Assembly: GCA_045540115.1 (NCBI GenBank)
Contig: JAZQGR010000039.1
Location: 8,588 to 72,587, forward strand
From: Colimorpha_A sp045540115
GTDB lineage: Bacteria > Bacillota > Clostridia > Oscillospirales > CAG-272
DNA length: 64,000 nucleotides
Direction of reading: 5' to 3'
Both the position numbers and the translations under genes were made by a program. Below, piece by piece: positions 24,970 through 32,543 of this stretch; position 1 is the first letter of the stretch, and every line of letters starts with the position of its first letter. Below the pieces are notes generated by a model. The model ran no database searches and had not been told where the DNA came from. It saw only the letters and a list, made by a program, of their open reading frames with translations.

Positions 24970-26616
24970 TTACTGATTCTTGAGAGCTGCCTCAAGAGCA
25001 TTACCGATCTCGATACGGAGAGAAGCGAACTTGTCTGCGCTTACGAACTCGGTAAGAGAAGGAGTACCCTCGTAGGTCTTTTCAAGGAGCCATTCCTTGC
25101 CGAGATACTGCTCTGCAAGGTAGAACATCTCTATATCATCAACACCGTCACGGACGATCTTTGCACGAATGGAAGGAACTGCTCCGCCGTATCCGACGTC
25201 CTGGCCGGGATAGAAGAGGAAGCCGCAACCGTAAATCGTTCCCTCATTACTCGTGATCTTGGTATTTACGGTCTTCCAGGGGTTCTGCATGGTAGGATTC
25301 TTGATGCCAAGGTCAAAGGCATTGGGGCCTTCCTTATAGCCATAGTAGTTAATAGACCAATAGAGGAAGCCGTCAATATCTCTCTGCCAGAACTGCCAGA
25401 ACATGAAACGCTGATTGGTTCCTTCAGTATCGATAAACATCTGTGCATAAGGATTGTCGGGAGCATTACAAACGTAGGACCACATTCTGTCGCCCTCTGC
25501 TATCTGCTCATCCATTCTCTCGTGGAAGGTCTTGTCGGGCTTATAGTTGAGGAACTTATCGTAGGACTGACTGTCATCCCAGAGACAGAGCTTGGGACAC
25601 CAGAGGGTAGTATAATCCATCATGTCCTCGGTCTGGTCCTTACCTTCGCCGATTTGAATATTCGTATAGAAGGGAGCGCAAATATCGATCTCGGGGCAAA
25701 GCTCGCCGAGCTTTCTTTCCCACTCACGAAGCTCAACAAGATGCTCGGGGGTTCTCGGCTCGTCAAGAGGATAGAAGATAGCCTTCTTAAGCCACTCGGG
25801 ATTACCCTTGATCTTATTGTAATACTGAAGAAGCTTTTCTTCGTTTATAGTGCCGTCCTCATTCTTCGGAATAGGCATAACGAAGGAAGTCATACGGGGA
25901 TCGGAAAGATACGCGTCGGCCTTCTCGTCAAGAATGTCGCAAGGGATATTATAGGAGCTGATATTGTGCTGGAGCGCAGTCTCGTACCACTCGCTGTACG
26001 TACCCTTGGAATTAGATACCCAGCCGGCTCCGAGTCCGCCTGCTGTCTGGAAGGTTTTCTCCTCGGGGAGAGTGATGTCCCAGACATGAACGGTGATATT
26101 GTACGTAGCAATAACTTTCTTATCGCTGTCCTTTACCTCGTAAACGTACTTATATTCGCCTGCGGGAGTATCCTTAGTCGTCGTAAAATCGATCATAAAG
26201 GCGAGCGTTCTGTTTTCCTGAAGCTGAAGGCGCTTGCCATAGTAGGGAATAAGCGAGTCGGTATATTCCTTCTTCTTGGATGCAGTATGTGCTCTGTCCA
26301 TCGAGAACATCGAGGTAGTAATAGCATCCGTCGCGGCAGAAGCGTCTTTGTTCATACCGAAGGTGACGTTCTTGATAGCCTGATTCGCATAGATAGCGAC
26401 CTGACAGCCCTCGGTCTCACCCTTTGTAAGATACACGGTATAATCGGTTTTGAGATTGCTACCGGGCTTAGCGGTAACTATTGTCTTTTCATAGCCGTGG
26501 AATGCCCAAGCCTTGATCTCAAGCTTAGGCTCCTTGGTTCCGCTGTTCTTGCTGTCGCAAGCGGCGAGAGGAAGAGCCATGCAGAGAGCAAGGATCAAAA
26601 TTAAAAGCTTTTTCAT
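24970..26616 (-). CDS. DUF4091/GH123-like lipoprotein, paralog 6
   Basis: 548 residues; lipobox PLAAC, Cys20; AAGGAG before the start. D285-E286 in FYPLDEPRTPEH, with CPKLCLWDDSQSYDKFL, FIDTEGTNQR and RDIDGFLYWSINYYG. Where the other copies read SGET or similar near residue 90, this one has an Ala/Thr-rich insertion (DASAATDAIT). Its closest relative is paralog 7; both share the insertion LGIKNPTMQ/AGIKNPTKQ near residue 430. Monocistronic. The surface location and the retained Asp-Glu pair support a glycosidase role; the substrate is not visible. Confidence 0.87.
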   Translation of the reverse strand: MKKLLILILALCMALPLAACDSKNSGTKEPKLEIKAWAFHGYEKTIVTAKPGSNLKTDYTVYLTKGETEGCQVAIYANQAIKNVTFGMNKDASAATDAITTSMFSMDRAHTASKKKEYTDSLIPYYGKRLQLQENRTLAFMIDFTTTKDTPAGEYKYVYEVKDSDKKVIATYNITVHVWDITLPEEKTFQTAGGLGAGWVSNSKGTYSEWYETALQHNISSYNIPCDILDEKADAYLSDPRMTSFVMPIPKNEDGTINEEKLLQYYNKIKGNPEWLKKAIFYPLDEPRTPEHLVELREWERKLGELCPEIDICAPFYTNIQIGEGKDQTEDMMDYTTLWCPKLCLWDDSQSYDKFLNYKPDKTFHERMDEQIAEGDRMWSYVCNAPDNPYAQMFIDTEGTNQRFMFWQFWQRDIDGFLYWSINYYGYKEGPNAFDLGIKNPTMQNPWKTVNTKITSNEGTIYGCGFLFYPGQDVGYGGAVPSIRAKIVRDGVDDIEMFYLAEQYLGKEWLLEKTYEGTPSLTEFVSADKFASLRIEIGNALEAALKNQ

Positions 26617-26653
26617 TAGTAGTCTCCTTATGAAATTAAGTTTTACTTTTCAC

Positions 26654-26682
26654 ATTGTATCACATAATCCCGAATCAGTCAA
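26654..26682 (-). promoter_or_regulatory. Sigma-A promoter of paralog 6
   Basis: Minus strand TTGACT (26677-26682), 17 bp ending TGA, TACAAT (26654-26659). Confidence 0.85.
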
Positions 26683-26702
26683 CAAAAAACTCATCCAAGC
26701 GG

Positions 26703-26730
26703 ACGTATATTTTGTTAACTTTTATTAAAC
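26703..26730 (-). repeat. 28 bp repeat upstream of the paralog 6 promoter
   Basis: Second copy of the element at 24872-24899, with one mismatch, at the same place relative to the promoter. Confidence 0.7.
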
Positions 26731-26760
26731 ACCGTTATAACGTCACGCTTTGTACAGCAA

Positions 26761-26791
26761 AAACGGCAATTCCGAATCGGAATTGCCGTTT
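26761..26791 (-). terminator. Terminator after paralog 7
   Basis: 14 bp stem AAACGGCAATTCCG/CGGAATTGCCGTTT with a 3-base loop. Confidence 0.85.
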
Positions 26792-26797
26792 AAAATA

Positions 26798-28438
26798 TTA
26801 CTGATTTTTAAGTGCTGACTCAAGAGCGTTACCGATCTCTATACGGAGTGCCTCGAATTTGTCTCCATCAACAAACTCGGTAAGAGAAGGAGTTCCCTCG
26901 TAGGTCTTTTCGAGAAGCCATTCCTTGCCGAGATACTTTTCTGCAAGGTTGAGAAGCTCTACATCATCAACGCCGTCACGGACGTTCTTCGCTCTGATAG
27001 AAGCAACCGCGCCGCCATAACCGACGTCCTGACCGGGGTAGAAGAGGAAGCCGCAGCCGTAGATCGTTCCCTTGTTACTTGGGATCTTGGTGTTTACCGT
27101 CTTCCAAGGGTTCTGCTTTGTCGGATTCTTGATACCCGCATCAGACGGGTTAGGTCCTTCCTTATAGCCGTAGGAGTTGATCGACCAATAGAGGAAGCCG
27201 TCGATGTCTCTCTGCCAGAACTGCCAGAACATGAGACGCTGATTAACGCCCTCGGTATCGATAAAGAGCTGTGCATAAGGATCGTCGGGAGCATTACAAA
27301 CGTAGGACCACATTCTGTCGCCCTCGGCTATCTGCTCATCCATTCTCTCATGGAAGGTCTTGTCGGGCTTATAGTTAAGATACTTATCGTATGACTGGCT
27401 ATCGTCCCAGAGACAAAGCTTAGGACACCAGAGGGTCGTATAGTCCATCATGTCCTCGGTCTGGTCCTTGCCTGCGCCAAGCTGAATATTTGTATAGAAG
27501 GGGGCACAGATATCGATCTCGGGACAAAGCTCGCCCAGCTTCTTTTCCCAATCGCGGAGCTGAGCAAGATGCTCGGAGGTTCTCGGCTCGTCGAGAGGAT
27601 AGAAGAACGCCTTCTTGAGCCAATCCTTATTGCTCTTGATCTTATTATAATACTGAAGAAGCTTTTCCTCGTTTATGGTGCCGTCCTCATTCCTGGGAAT
27701 AGACACCTGGAACGCTGTAACGCGAGGGTCGGACATATAAGCATCTGCCTTCTCGTCCAGAATATCGTAAGGGATCTTGTACGGGCTTATGTTATGCTGA
27801 ATTGCCGCTTCATACCATTCGGTATAGGTTCCCCTGAAATGGCTTACCCAGTCGCTTTTAAGTCCGCCCGTGGTCTGGAAGGTTCTCTCCTCGGGGAGAA
27901 CGATATCCCAGACGTGAACGGTGATATTATAGGTAGCAAGAACGTTTTTATCCTTGTCCTTTACCTCGTAAACGTACTTATACTCTCCTGCGGGAGTATC
28001 CTTCGTGGTCGTAAACTCGACCATAAAGGGAAGTATTCTGCTCGCCTGAAGCTTAAGGCGCTTGCCGTAGTAAGGAATAAGCGCATCTGTGTACTCATAC
28101 TTTCTGCCGCAGGCATGTGCGCGCTCCATAGAGAACATAGAGGTCTTTATATGCTCGTTTTCTCCGGATGCCTGACCGAGGGTAACGTTGCTGATATCCT
28201 TATTTGCGTAGATAGCGACCTGACAGCCCTGCGTCTCACCCTTTGTAAGGTAGACGGTATAATCGGTCTTGAAGGTCTTATCCTTAGGTCCGACGTTGAC
28301 TATCGTCTTTTCAAAGCCGTGGAATGCCCATGACTTGATCTCAAGCGCGGGCTCCTTGGTCGCGCCCTTCTTACTTCCGCAAGCGGCAAGAGGAAGGACC
28401 ATGCAGAGAGCGAGGATAAAAATTAAAAGCTTTTTCAT
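26798..28438 (-). CDS. DUF4091/GH123-like lipoprotein, paralog 7
   Basis: 546 residues from the ATG at 28438 (AAAGGAG 8 bases before). Lipobox PLAAC, Cys20. D283-E284 in FYPLDEPRTSEH. The DUF4091 tail departs from the others: VASIRAKNVRDGVDDVELLNLAE has Asn for Ile in RAKIV and Leu-Asn for the usual Phe-Tyr. The first-half motif reads KGETQGCQ instead of KGETEGCQ. It lies 32 bases downstream of lipoprotein 28471-29259 and is probably transcribed with it. Being nearest spoIIID, it may represent the founding end of the array. Confidence 0.87.
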   Translation of the reverse strand: MKKLLIFILALCMVLPLAACGSKKGATKEPALEIKSWAFHGFEKTIVNVGPKDKTFKTDYTVYLTKGETQGCQVAIYANKDISNVTLGQASGENEHIKTSMFSMERAHACGRKYEYTDALIPYYGKRLKLQASRILPFMVEFTTTKDTPAGEYKYVYEVKDKDKNVLATYNITVHVWDIVLPEERTFQTTGGLKSDWVSHFRGTYTEWYEAAIQHNISPYKIPYDILDEKADAYMSDPRVTAFQVSIPRNEDGTINEEKLLQYYNKIKSNKDWLKKAFFYPLDEPRTSEHLAQLRDWEKKLGELCPEIDICAPFYTNIQLGAGKDQTEDMMDYTTLWCPKLCLWDDSQSYDKYLNYKPDKTFHERMDEQIAEGDRMWSYVCNAPDDPYAQLFIDTEGVNQRLMFWQFWQRDIDGFLYWSINSYGYKEGPNPSDAGIKNPTKQNPWKTVNTKIPSNKGTIYGCGFLFYPGQDVGYGGAVASIRAKNVRDGVDDVELLNLAEKYLGKEWLLEKTYEGTPSLTEFVDGDKFEALRIEIGNALESALKNQ

Positions 28439-28470
28439 AAATATTTCTCCTTTGTTTATTGTTACGGACA

Positions 28471-29259
28471 TCAATCTTCGGCGATCTCGGTAACGGTACC
28501 GTTTTCGTCGCAGGCAAACGCCATTACCTCATCCTCGGTCGTATACTTAAAGAATGAAGGGGTACCGTTTGCGCGATATTCGGTCTCCCACAGATCGTTA
28601 TCGTTGTCGTATTCGGTCGAACGGGTCATAACGCCGTTTTTATCGTACTCAAACGTGTATCCGCCCATCGAATTTCCGTCTGCCAGCATCACCATCTCAG
28701 TGATCTTTCCGCTCTTGTCGTCGAGCTTGACCTTGTAAACCACCGTATCAAACTCGCTCAAGCTCACCGCAGTGGCGTCGACCTCTTTACCGCTGTAAAG
28801 ATCGATCATCAGCTCGTAGCGAGCTACATAGTTCTTGTAATTGGGATTATCTTTGTTGATGCCCGCAATCGCATCGCGTGCGTTTTGGATCATTTCATTT
28901 TTGTACGTATTTGCGCCCGCGCCGCTGATCTTTACGGAATTATAAACCTTCTTCACGGAGATAACGTAATATCCGTCCTCGAGCTTGACGGTACCCGTCA
29001 TTCTCGTTTTTTCATCCGTGGTATAAGCTCCGTCGTCATTCGTGTCTGCTTCGTAGGCAATCTGGACAAGCTCCGCTTTTGTGCCGTCGATAACCACCGA
29101 ATAGTCGTAATCGGTATAGAAGCTCGCGTAAGGGTAAAGGTGCGAGTGGCGCGCGGTGTAGGCATCGCCTTTTTTTCCTCCGCCGTTGCCCTCATTGTCA
29201 CAGGCGCAAAGCGCAAACAGCGTGATGAATGCCAGAACAAAAGCCAAAATCCGTCTCAT
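28471..29259 (-). CDS. Lipoprotein of unknown function
   Basis: 262 residues; lipobox ALCAC near residue 20; AAGGAG 8 bases before the start. The mature chain has a Gly-rich start, then beta-rich structure ending in short repeating strands with turns (GYTFEYDKNGVMTRSTEYD, WETEYRANGTPSFFKY, FACDENGTV), a pattern like YD- or RHS-type hairpins. No enzyme motif is seen. It is the first gene of the unit that continues into DUF4091 paralog 7. A surface scaffold or binding partner for the glycosidase-like proteins is possible, but inferred from position only. Confidence 0.78.
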   Translation of the reverse strand: MRRILAFVLAFITLFALCACDNEGNGGGKKGDAYTARHSHLYPYASFYTDYDYSVVIDGTKAELVQIAYEADTNDDGAYTTDEKTRMTGTVKLEDGYYVISVKKVYNSVKISGAGANTYKNEMIQNARDAIAGINKDNPNYKNYVARYELMIDLYSGKEVDATAVSLSEFDTVVYKVKLDDKSGKITEMVMLADGNSMGGYTFEYDKNGVMTRSTEYDNDNDLWETEYRANGTPSFFKYTTEDEVMAFACDENGTVTEIAED

Positions 29260-29293
29260 TATCGTATCTCCTTAATAACAAGCTTACGATTTC

Positions 29294-29322
29294 ATTGTAT
29301 CACATCGATTCGAATTAGTCAA
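29294..29322 (-). promoter_or_regulatory. Sigma-A promoter of 28471-29259
   Basis: Minus strand TTGACT (29317-29322), 17 bp ending TGA, TACAAT (29294-29299). It follows directly on the spoIIID terminator. Confidence 0.85.
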
Positions 29323-29329
29323 CAAAAAA

Positions 29330-29349
29330 AACACCCTCAGGGGGGTGAT
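29330..29349 (-). terminator. spoIIID terminator
   Basis: Short GC stem (CACCC with GGGTG) followed by T8 on the minus strand, 7 bases after the spoIIID stop. Confidence 0.75.
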
Positions 29350-29355
29350 TTTTTG

Positions 29356-29634
29356 TTAATTTTTATTAAGCTTATCTTTTTTGAGCCTTCTGTATTTTTC
29401 CTTTGTCGCCTCGCCGCCTCTTATGTGGCGCTCCGACTTGTTTTTATCAAGGACCTCCTTGACCGAATGGTACAAGGACGGGTTGATTTTTTCCAGCTTT
29501 TCGGTTATGTCCTTATGAACGGTCGATTTGCTAACGCCGAACTCTGCCGCGGCGGCGCGCACCGTTGCGCCCGTTTTGACTATGTATTTGCCGAGAAGAC
29601 GGCATCTCTCGGCTACTGCTGCTTCGGTCAGCAT
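29356..29634 (-). CDS. spoIIID: Stage III sporulation transcriptional regulator SpoIIID
   Basis: A 92-residue DNA-binding regulator of mother-cell genes in sporulation. The helix-turn-helix AAEFGVSKSTVHKDITE and the tail HKSxRHxRGGEATKxKY-type block (here KSERHIRGGEATKEKY) match SpoIIID closely. The basic C-terminus (RRLKKDKLNKN) is the second DNA-contacting region. AAGGA lies 6 bases before the start. A possible sigma-E-like -10 (CATAATCT) upstream is weak. Its presence shows that the organism has the endospore programme. Its last codons share sequence with the promoter regions of DUF4091 paralogs 5 and 6. Confidence 0.96.
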   Translation of the reverse strand: MLTEAAVAERCRLLGKYIVKTGATVRAAAAEFGVSKSTVHKDITEKLEKINPSLYHSVKEVLDKNKSERHIRGGEATKEKYRRLKKDKLNKN

Positions 29635-29705
29635 TCCGTATCCTTCCCTTCCCGCCTTTCGGCGTAAAGCTTTTGATACAGATTATGCTGTAAAGGACGG
29701 ATTTA

Positions 29706-30134
29706 TTACTTTTCCGTTTGCGGCGCGGTTACGTTAAAATAAAGCGTGATCTTTTCGGTAAGGCTTTTGATCTCTATCGTGTACGTCCCCGGATTCGTAT
29801 TGTTGCCGACGCGCCAGGACCAGCTTACGATACCGTTTTTATCGGTATACCTTTCCTCAAGCCCATTCGCCTGACTTACCGAGGTGTAGGTCACGATTAT
29901 CATATATTCCGTGTTCGGCAGTCCCTTGACAGTGACTGACGCGGTCTTGCCTGCGGATACCGTCTCTGTAAGCTCAACAAGCTTAAGAGAGCCGACAGGA
30001 AGCTCGGGCGGCTCGGTTTCCGCCTCGGTCGACTGTACGGGAGCCGTATCCCCCTCTGAATATATCGTCATAAGGTCTCCGCTTCGACATGAGGTGAGCA
30101 GAAGCGAAAGCAAAAGCAGTACCGCTATTTTCAT
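29706..30134 (-). CDS. Small lipoprotein with an Ig-like C-terminal domain
   Basis: 142 residues; very short signal peptide with lipobox LLTSC near residue 16. An acidic, Thr-rich spacer (about 25-45) is followed by about 90 residues of alternating strands (KLVELTETVSAGKTASVTV, YMIIVTY, GTYTIEIKSL), as in an Ig-like or FN3-like surface domain. Its ATG overlaps the stop of the metallophosphoesterase gene by 4 bases (ATGA), so it is co-translated as the last gene of the pepT unit. Function unknown. Confidence 0.78.
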   Translation of the reverse strand: MKIAVLLLLSLLLTSCRSGDLMTIYSEGDTAPVQSTEAETEPPELPVGSLKLVELTETVSAGKTASVTVKGLPNTEYMIIVTYTSVSQANGLEERYTDKNGIVSWSWRVGNNTNPGTYTIEIKSLTEKITLYFNVTAPQTEK

Positions 30135-30988
30135 TCATTCTCTCCCGAGGGAAGAAGCGTAACAAGCACGAGCTCGGGGCGGTTGAAAACACGCGGAAGA
30201 ACGTATTTTGAAAGACCTCGGCTGACTATCATTTTCCCGCCGTTTGCCATAATATATTCCCCGCCCGCATATTTCGGGAAGAAGCCCTGATGCGGCGCGT
30301 AAAGACCGTTTATCAGGTGAGGAACTATCACCTGTCCGCCGTGCGCATGACCTGTCAGGACGAGGTCAAAGGGAGTTTCCTCATAATAGCTTATCAGCTC
30401 AGGACGGTGACTTAAGAGAATGCTGAAGCTGTTGCCGTCGAGACTTCTTCCGCAGTCCGTGAGCTGATCCTCCCATAGACGACCGCGGGCATCAGGCGAT
30501 TCTATCGGGTCGTCGACACCGCCTATTACAACATTCTGACTGCCAACTGTTACCGTTTCGGTCTCGCCCTCAAGAACTCTGATCCCGTAGGAAACGAGCT
30601 TTTCCTTTATCGCGTCAACGAGGTGAGTATAGATCTCGTGGTTTCCGCTTACGTAAAAGCAGGGGTATAGCGCGGCGATCTTCTTCAGAAATCTGAAGCA
30701 GGCGCCGTTTGGTGCGCGGTTATCGAGTATATCTCCCGTCATAACTACGATATCGGGGGAAATATTATTTGCAGCGTCGATAAGCTCCGAGCCCTCGTTT
30801 CCGTAATGCGAGCTGTGGAGATCGGAGATCTGAAGTATCTTAACGGGGGCTTTTATCTTCTCGCTGAAAATGGGGTAGGTTCGGAGACACATTTTTTTGT
30901 TAATCGCAAAATATGACAGTGCCGCAGTACCCGCTCCCGCAAGCGAAAGGAGAATGGCGTTAGAAAATTTCATATCACTTTTCCGCAT
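30131..30988 (-). CDS. Membrane-anchored metallophosphoesterase (YkuE/YaeI type)
   Basis: 285 residues. An N-terminal hydrophobic segment (about 8-28) acts as anchor. The two-metal phosphoesterase motifs are complete: DLHSSH, GDILDN, GNHEIYTH, LLSHRPE and GHAHGGQ. YkuE and YaeI relatives hydrolyse UDP-2,3-diacylglucosamine-like or other phosphoester substrates at the membrane; the substrate here is open. The start overlaps the end of pepT by 14 bases; an ATG at 30973, one base after the pepT stop, is an equally good candidate. It lies between pepT and a small lipoprotein in one unit. Confidence 0.88.
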   Translation of the reverse strand: MRKSDMKFSNAILLSLAGAGTAALSYFAINKKMCLRTYPIFSEKIKAPVKILQISDLHSSHYGNEGSELIDAANNISPDIVVMTGDILDNRAPNGACFRFLKKIAALYPCFYVSGNHEIYTHLVDAIKEKLVSYGIRVLEGETETVTVGSQNVVIGGVDDPIESPDARGRLWEDQLTDCGRSLDGNSFSILLSHRPELISYYEETPFDLVLTGHAHGGQVIVPHLINGLYAPHQGFFPKYAGGEYIMANGGKMIVSRGLSKYVLPRVFNRPELVLVTLLPSGENE

Positions 30989-32192
30989 AAATTCTTACTA
31001 TTTCGAGAAGTATCTCGACGCATTTGTCCATACCCTCAACTGTTGCGTGCTCGTACGGGCCGTGACCTGCATAAGCACCCGTGCCGAGATTCGGGCAAGG
31101 AAGTCCCATAAAGGACAGGCGCGCACCGTCTGTGCCGCCTCTTATCGGGTAGACCTCGGGGGTAACGCCGACGTTTTCCGCCGCCTTTATCGCGGTCTCG
31201 ACGATGTGATAATGCGGACGCACCATTTCCGCCATATTGCGGTACTGCTCCTTGATTTCGAGCGTGACGGTGCCTTCGCCGTACTTTTCGTTGAGAAGTG
31301 CGGTTATATGGCGTAGCGTTTCATTTCTGATCTCGAAATTGTGTGCATCGTGGTCGCGTACGATATAAGAAAGGGTTGCCTCAGAGGTTTCGCCCTTCAT
31401 GTCGGTCAAGTGGAAGAAGCCCTGATAGCCCTCAGTATTACGGGGTGTATCGCAGGCGGGGAGCATCGAATTGAACTCCATTGCGACAAGCGATGCGTTT
31501 ATCATCGTATTCTTTGAGCTTCCGGGATGTACTGAAAAGCCTTTGATCTTGACAAGAGCACCCGATGCGTTAAAGTTTTCGTACTCAACTCCGCCGACAC
31601 CGCCGCCGTCTACCGTATATCCGAAATCTGCACCGAAAAGCGGAACGTCAAAGTGGTCTGCACCCTCTCCGATCTCCTCGTCCGGTGTAAATCCTATGCA
31701 GATCTTTCCGTGAGGGAGGTTATTCTTAAGCAGTATTTCTGCCATTGTGATTATTTCAGCGACGCCTGCCTTATCATCACCCCCGAGGAGCGTTGTGCCG
31801 TCGGTTGTGATAAGGGTCTGACCTTTAAGGGAGGTGAGGTGCGGGAAGTCGCTGACCTTAAGAACGCGTCCGCTTTCACCGAGAATTACGTCAGTTCCGT
31901 CATAATTTTCGATAAGCTGCGCCTTTACGCCCTCGCCGCTGAATTCGGGCGAGGTATCCATGTGTGCGATAAAGCCGATCGCGGGGACGTTTTCGCAGCC
32001 ATTTGTTGCGGGGATAACGGCGTAAACGTAGCCGAGGTCGTTATAGGTAGACTTTATGCCCATTGAAAGAAGCTCGTCGTTAAGCGCCTTTGCGAGCACG
32101 AGCTGACCGTCGGTACTGGGAGTAACGCCTGATGTTTCGGATGATGCTGTGGAATAGGTGATGTATTTTAAGAAGCGTTCGTATGATCTCAT
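30975..32192 (-). CDS. pepT: Peptidase T (tripeptidase)
   Basis: A 405-residue zinc aminotripeptidase of the M20B family that removes N-terminal residues from tripeptides in the cytoplasm. Seen are HMDTSPEFSG (metal-binding His, catalytic Asp), GGDDKAG (bridging Asp), FTPDEEIG (catalytic Glu pair), the lid motif with VHPGSSKN, and PIRGGTDGARLS with a final HGPYEHA metal ligand. AGAGG precedes the ATG at 32192; an in-frame ATG much further upstream lies inside repeat DNA and is not used. The promoter is about 240 bp upstream, and two repeat elements fill the leader between. Confidence 0.95.
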   Translation of the reverse strand: MRSYERFLKYITYSTASSETSGVTPSTDGQLVLAKALNDELLSMGIKSTYNDLGYVYAVIPATNGCENVPAIGFIAHMDTSPEFSGEGVKAQLIENYDGTDVILGESGRVLKVSDFPHLTSLKGQTLITTDGTTLLGGDDKAGVAEIITMAEILLKNNLPHGKICIGFTPDEEIGEGADHFDVPLFGADFGYTVDGGGVGGVEYENFNASGALVKIKGFSVHPGSSKNTMINASLVAMEFNSMLPACDTPRNTEGYQGFFHLTDMKGETSEATLSYIVRDHDAHNFEIRNETLRHITALLNEKYGEGTVTLEIKEQYRNMAEMVRPHYHIVETAIKAAENVGVTPEVYPIRGGTDGARLSFMGLPCPNLGTGAYAGHGPYEHATVEGMDKCVEILLEIVRIYAEK

Positions 32193-32204
32193 ATTTTTCC
32201 TCTT

Positions 32205-32342
32205 TCTTGATTTTTTCGCATTTCTTTTTCCACGAAAAGAAACGCTTGCAAAGAAACGTGCCAAGGGGCAAACCGACAAAAAACGCGTTCGCGTTTTTAA
32301 TACGTTTTCCCCTTTGGAAACCCCTTTCGCAACAGGTAAGAT
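32205..32342 (-). repeat. Dispersed repeat, copy in the pepT leader
   Basis: It shares a 28 bp exact block (32302-32329) and a later GGTTTGCCC...TTGG block with 52854-52985, in opposite orientation. Between the blocks both copies have an inverted repeat at the same place but of different sequence (here built on AACGCGAACGCGTT). It has no credible gene. Confidence 0.75.
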
Positions 32343-32411
32343 TTGCCACGATGTCTTGCCTTCCCCTCAGGGGAAGGTGGTTGAGCGAAGCGAAACCGGA
32401 TGAGGTGTTTG
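32343..32411 (+). repeat. CCTTCCCC/GGGGAAGG repeat
   Basis: A palindrome CCTTCCCCTCAGGGGAAGG (32360-32378) followed by GAGCGAAGCGAAACC and GGATGAGG. This arrangement is a common intergenic repeat in Clostridia genomes. It stands inside the transcribed leader of pepT. Confidence 0.6.
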
Positions 32412-32434
32412 TTTAAACGGTGTTACTTTCCTTT

Positions 32435-32463
32435 ATAATACCATATTTTTCCCATCTAATCAA
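32435..32463 (-). promoter_or_regulatory. Sigma-A promoter of pepT
   Basis: Minus strand TTGATT (32458-32463), 17 bp ending TGG, TATTAT (32435-32440). Confidence 0.65.
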
Positions 32464-32484
32464 GTATATATACGCATTTTTGTA

Positions 32485-32513
32485 TTGCAAGGGCGCGGTT
32501 TTGGTGGTATAAT
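32485..32513 (+). promoter_or_regulatory. Sigma-A promoter of thiN
   Basis: TTGCAA (32485-32490), 17 bp ending TGG, TATAAT (32508-32513); GGAG then lies 7 bases before the ATG at 32544. Confidence 0.82.
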
Positions 32514-32543
32514 ATTTTTAATGATACGAAACGGAGATAGGTT

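Noticed and set aside
24955..26604. 549-codon open frame on the plus strand, antisense to DUF4091 paralog 6 (similar ones at 15866-17593, 5155-6153 and 2484-3833)
   Set aside because: These mirror strongly supported minus-strand genes, lack ribosome sites and have no protein features. They arise from codon bias in the real genes.
11679..29259. The accessory core as a prophage or integrative element
   Set aside because: No integrase, capsid, relaxase or attachment repeats are seen, and the genes are ordinary lipoproteins and enzymes with host-type promoters.
29635..29705. Sigma-E promoter before spoIIID
   Set aside because: CATAATCT resembles the -10, but no convincing -35 stands at the right distance; too weak to annotate.
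32080..32349. Open frames across the repeat in the pepT leader, with residues ERGFQRGKR also found at 52854-53189
   Set aside because: The likeness comes from the shared dispersed repeat; there is no ribosome site, and the two copies diverge through changes that do not preserve a protein.
32412..32543. TPP riboswitch before thiN
   Set aside because: The leader between promoter and start is only about 25 bases, and no THI-box core is present.
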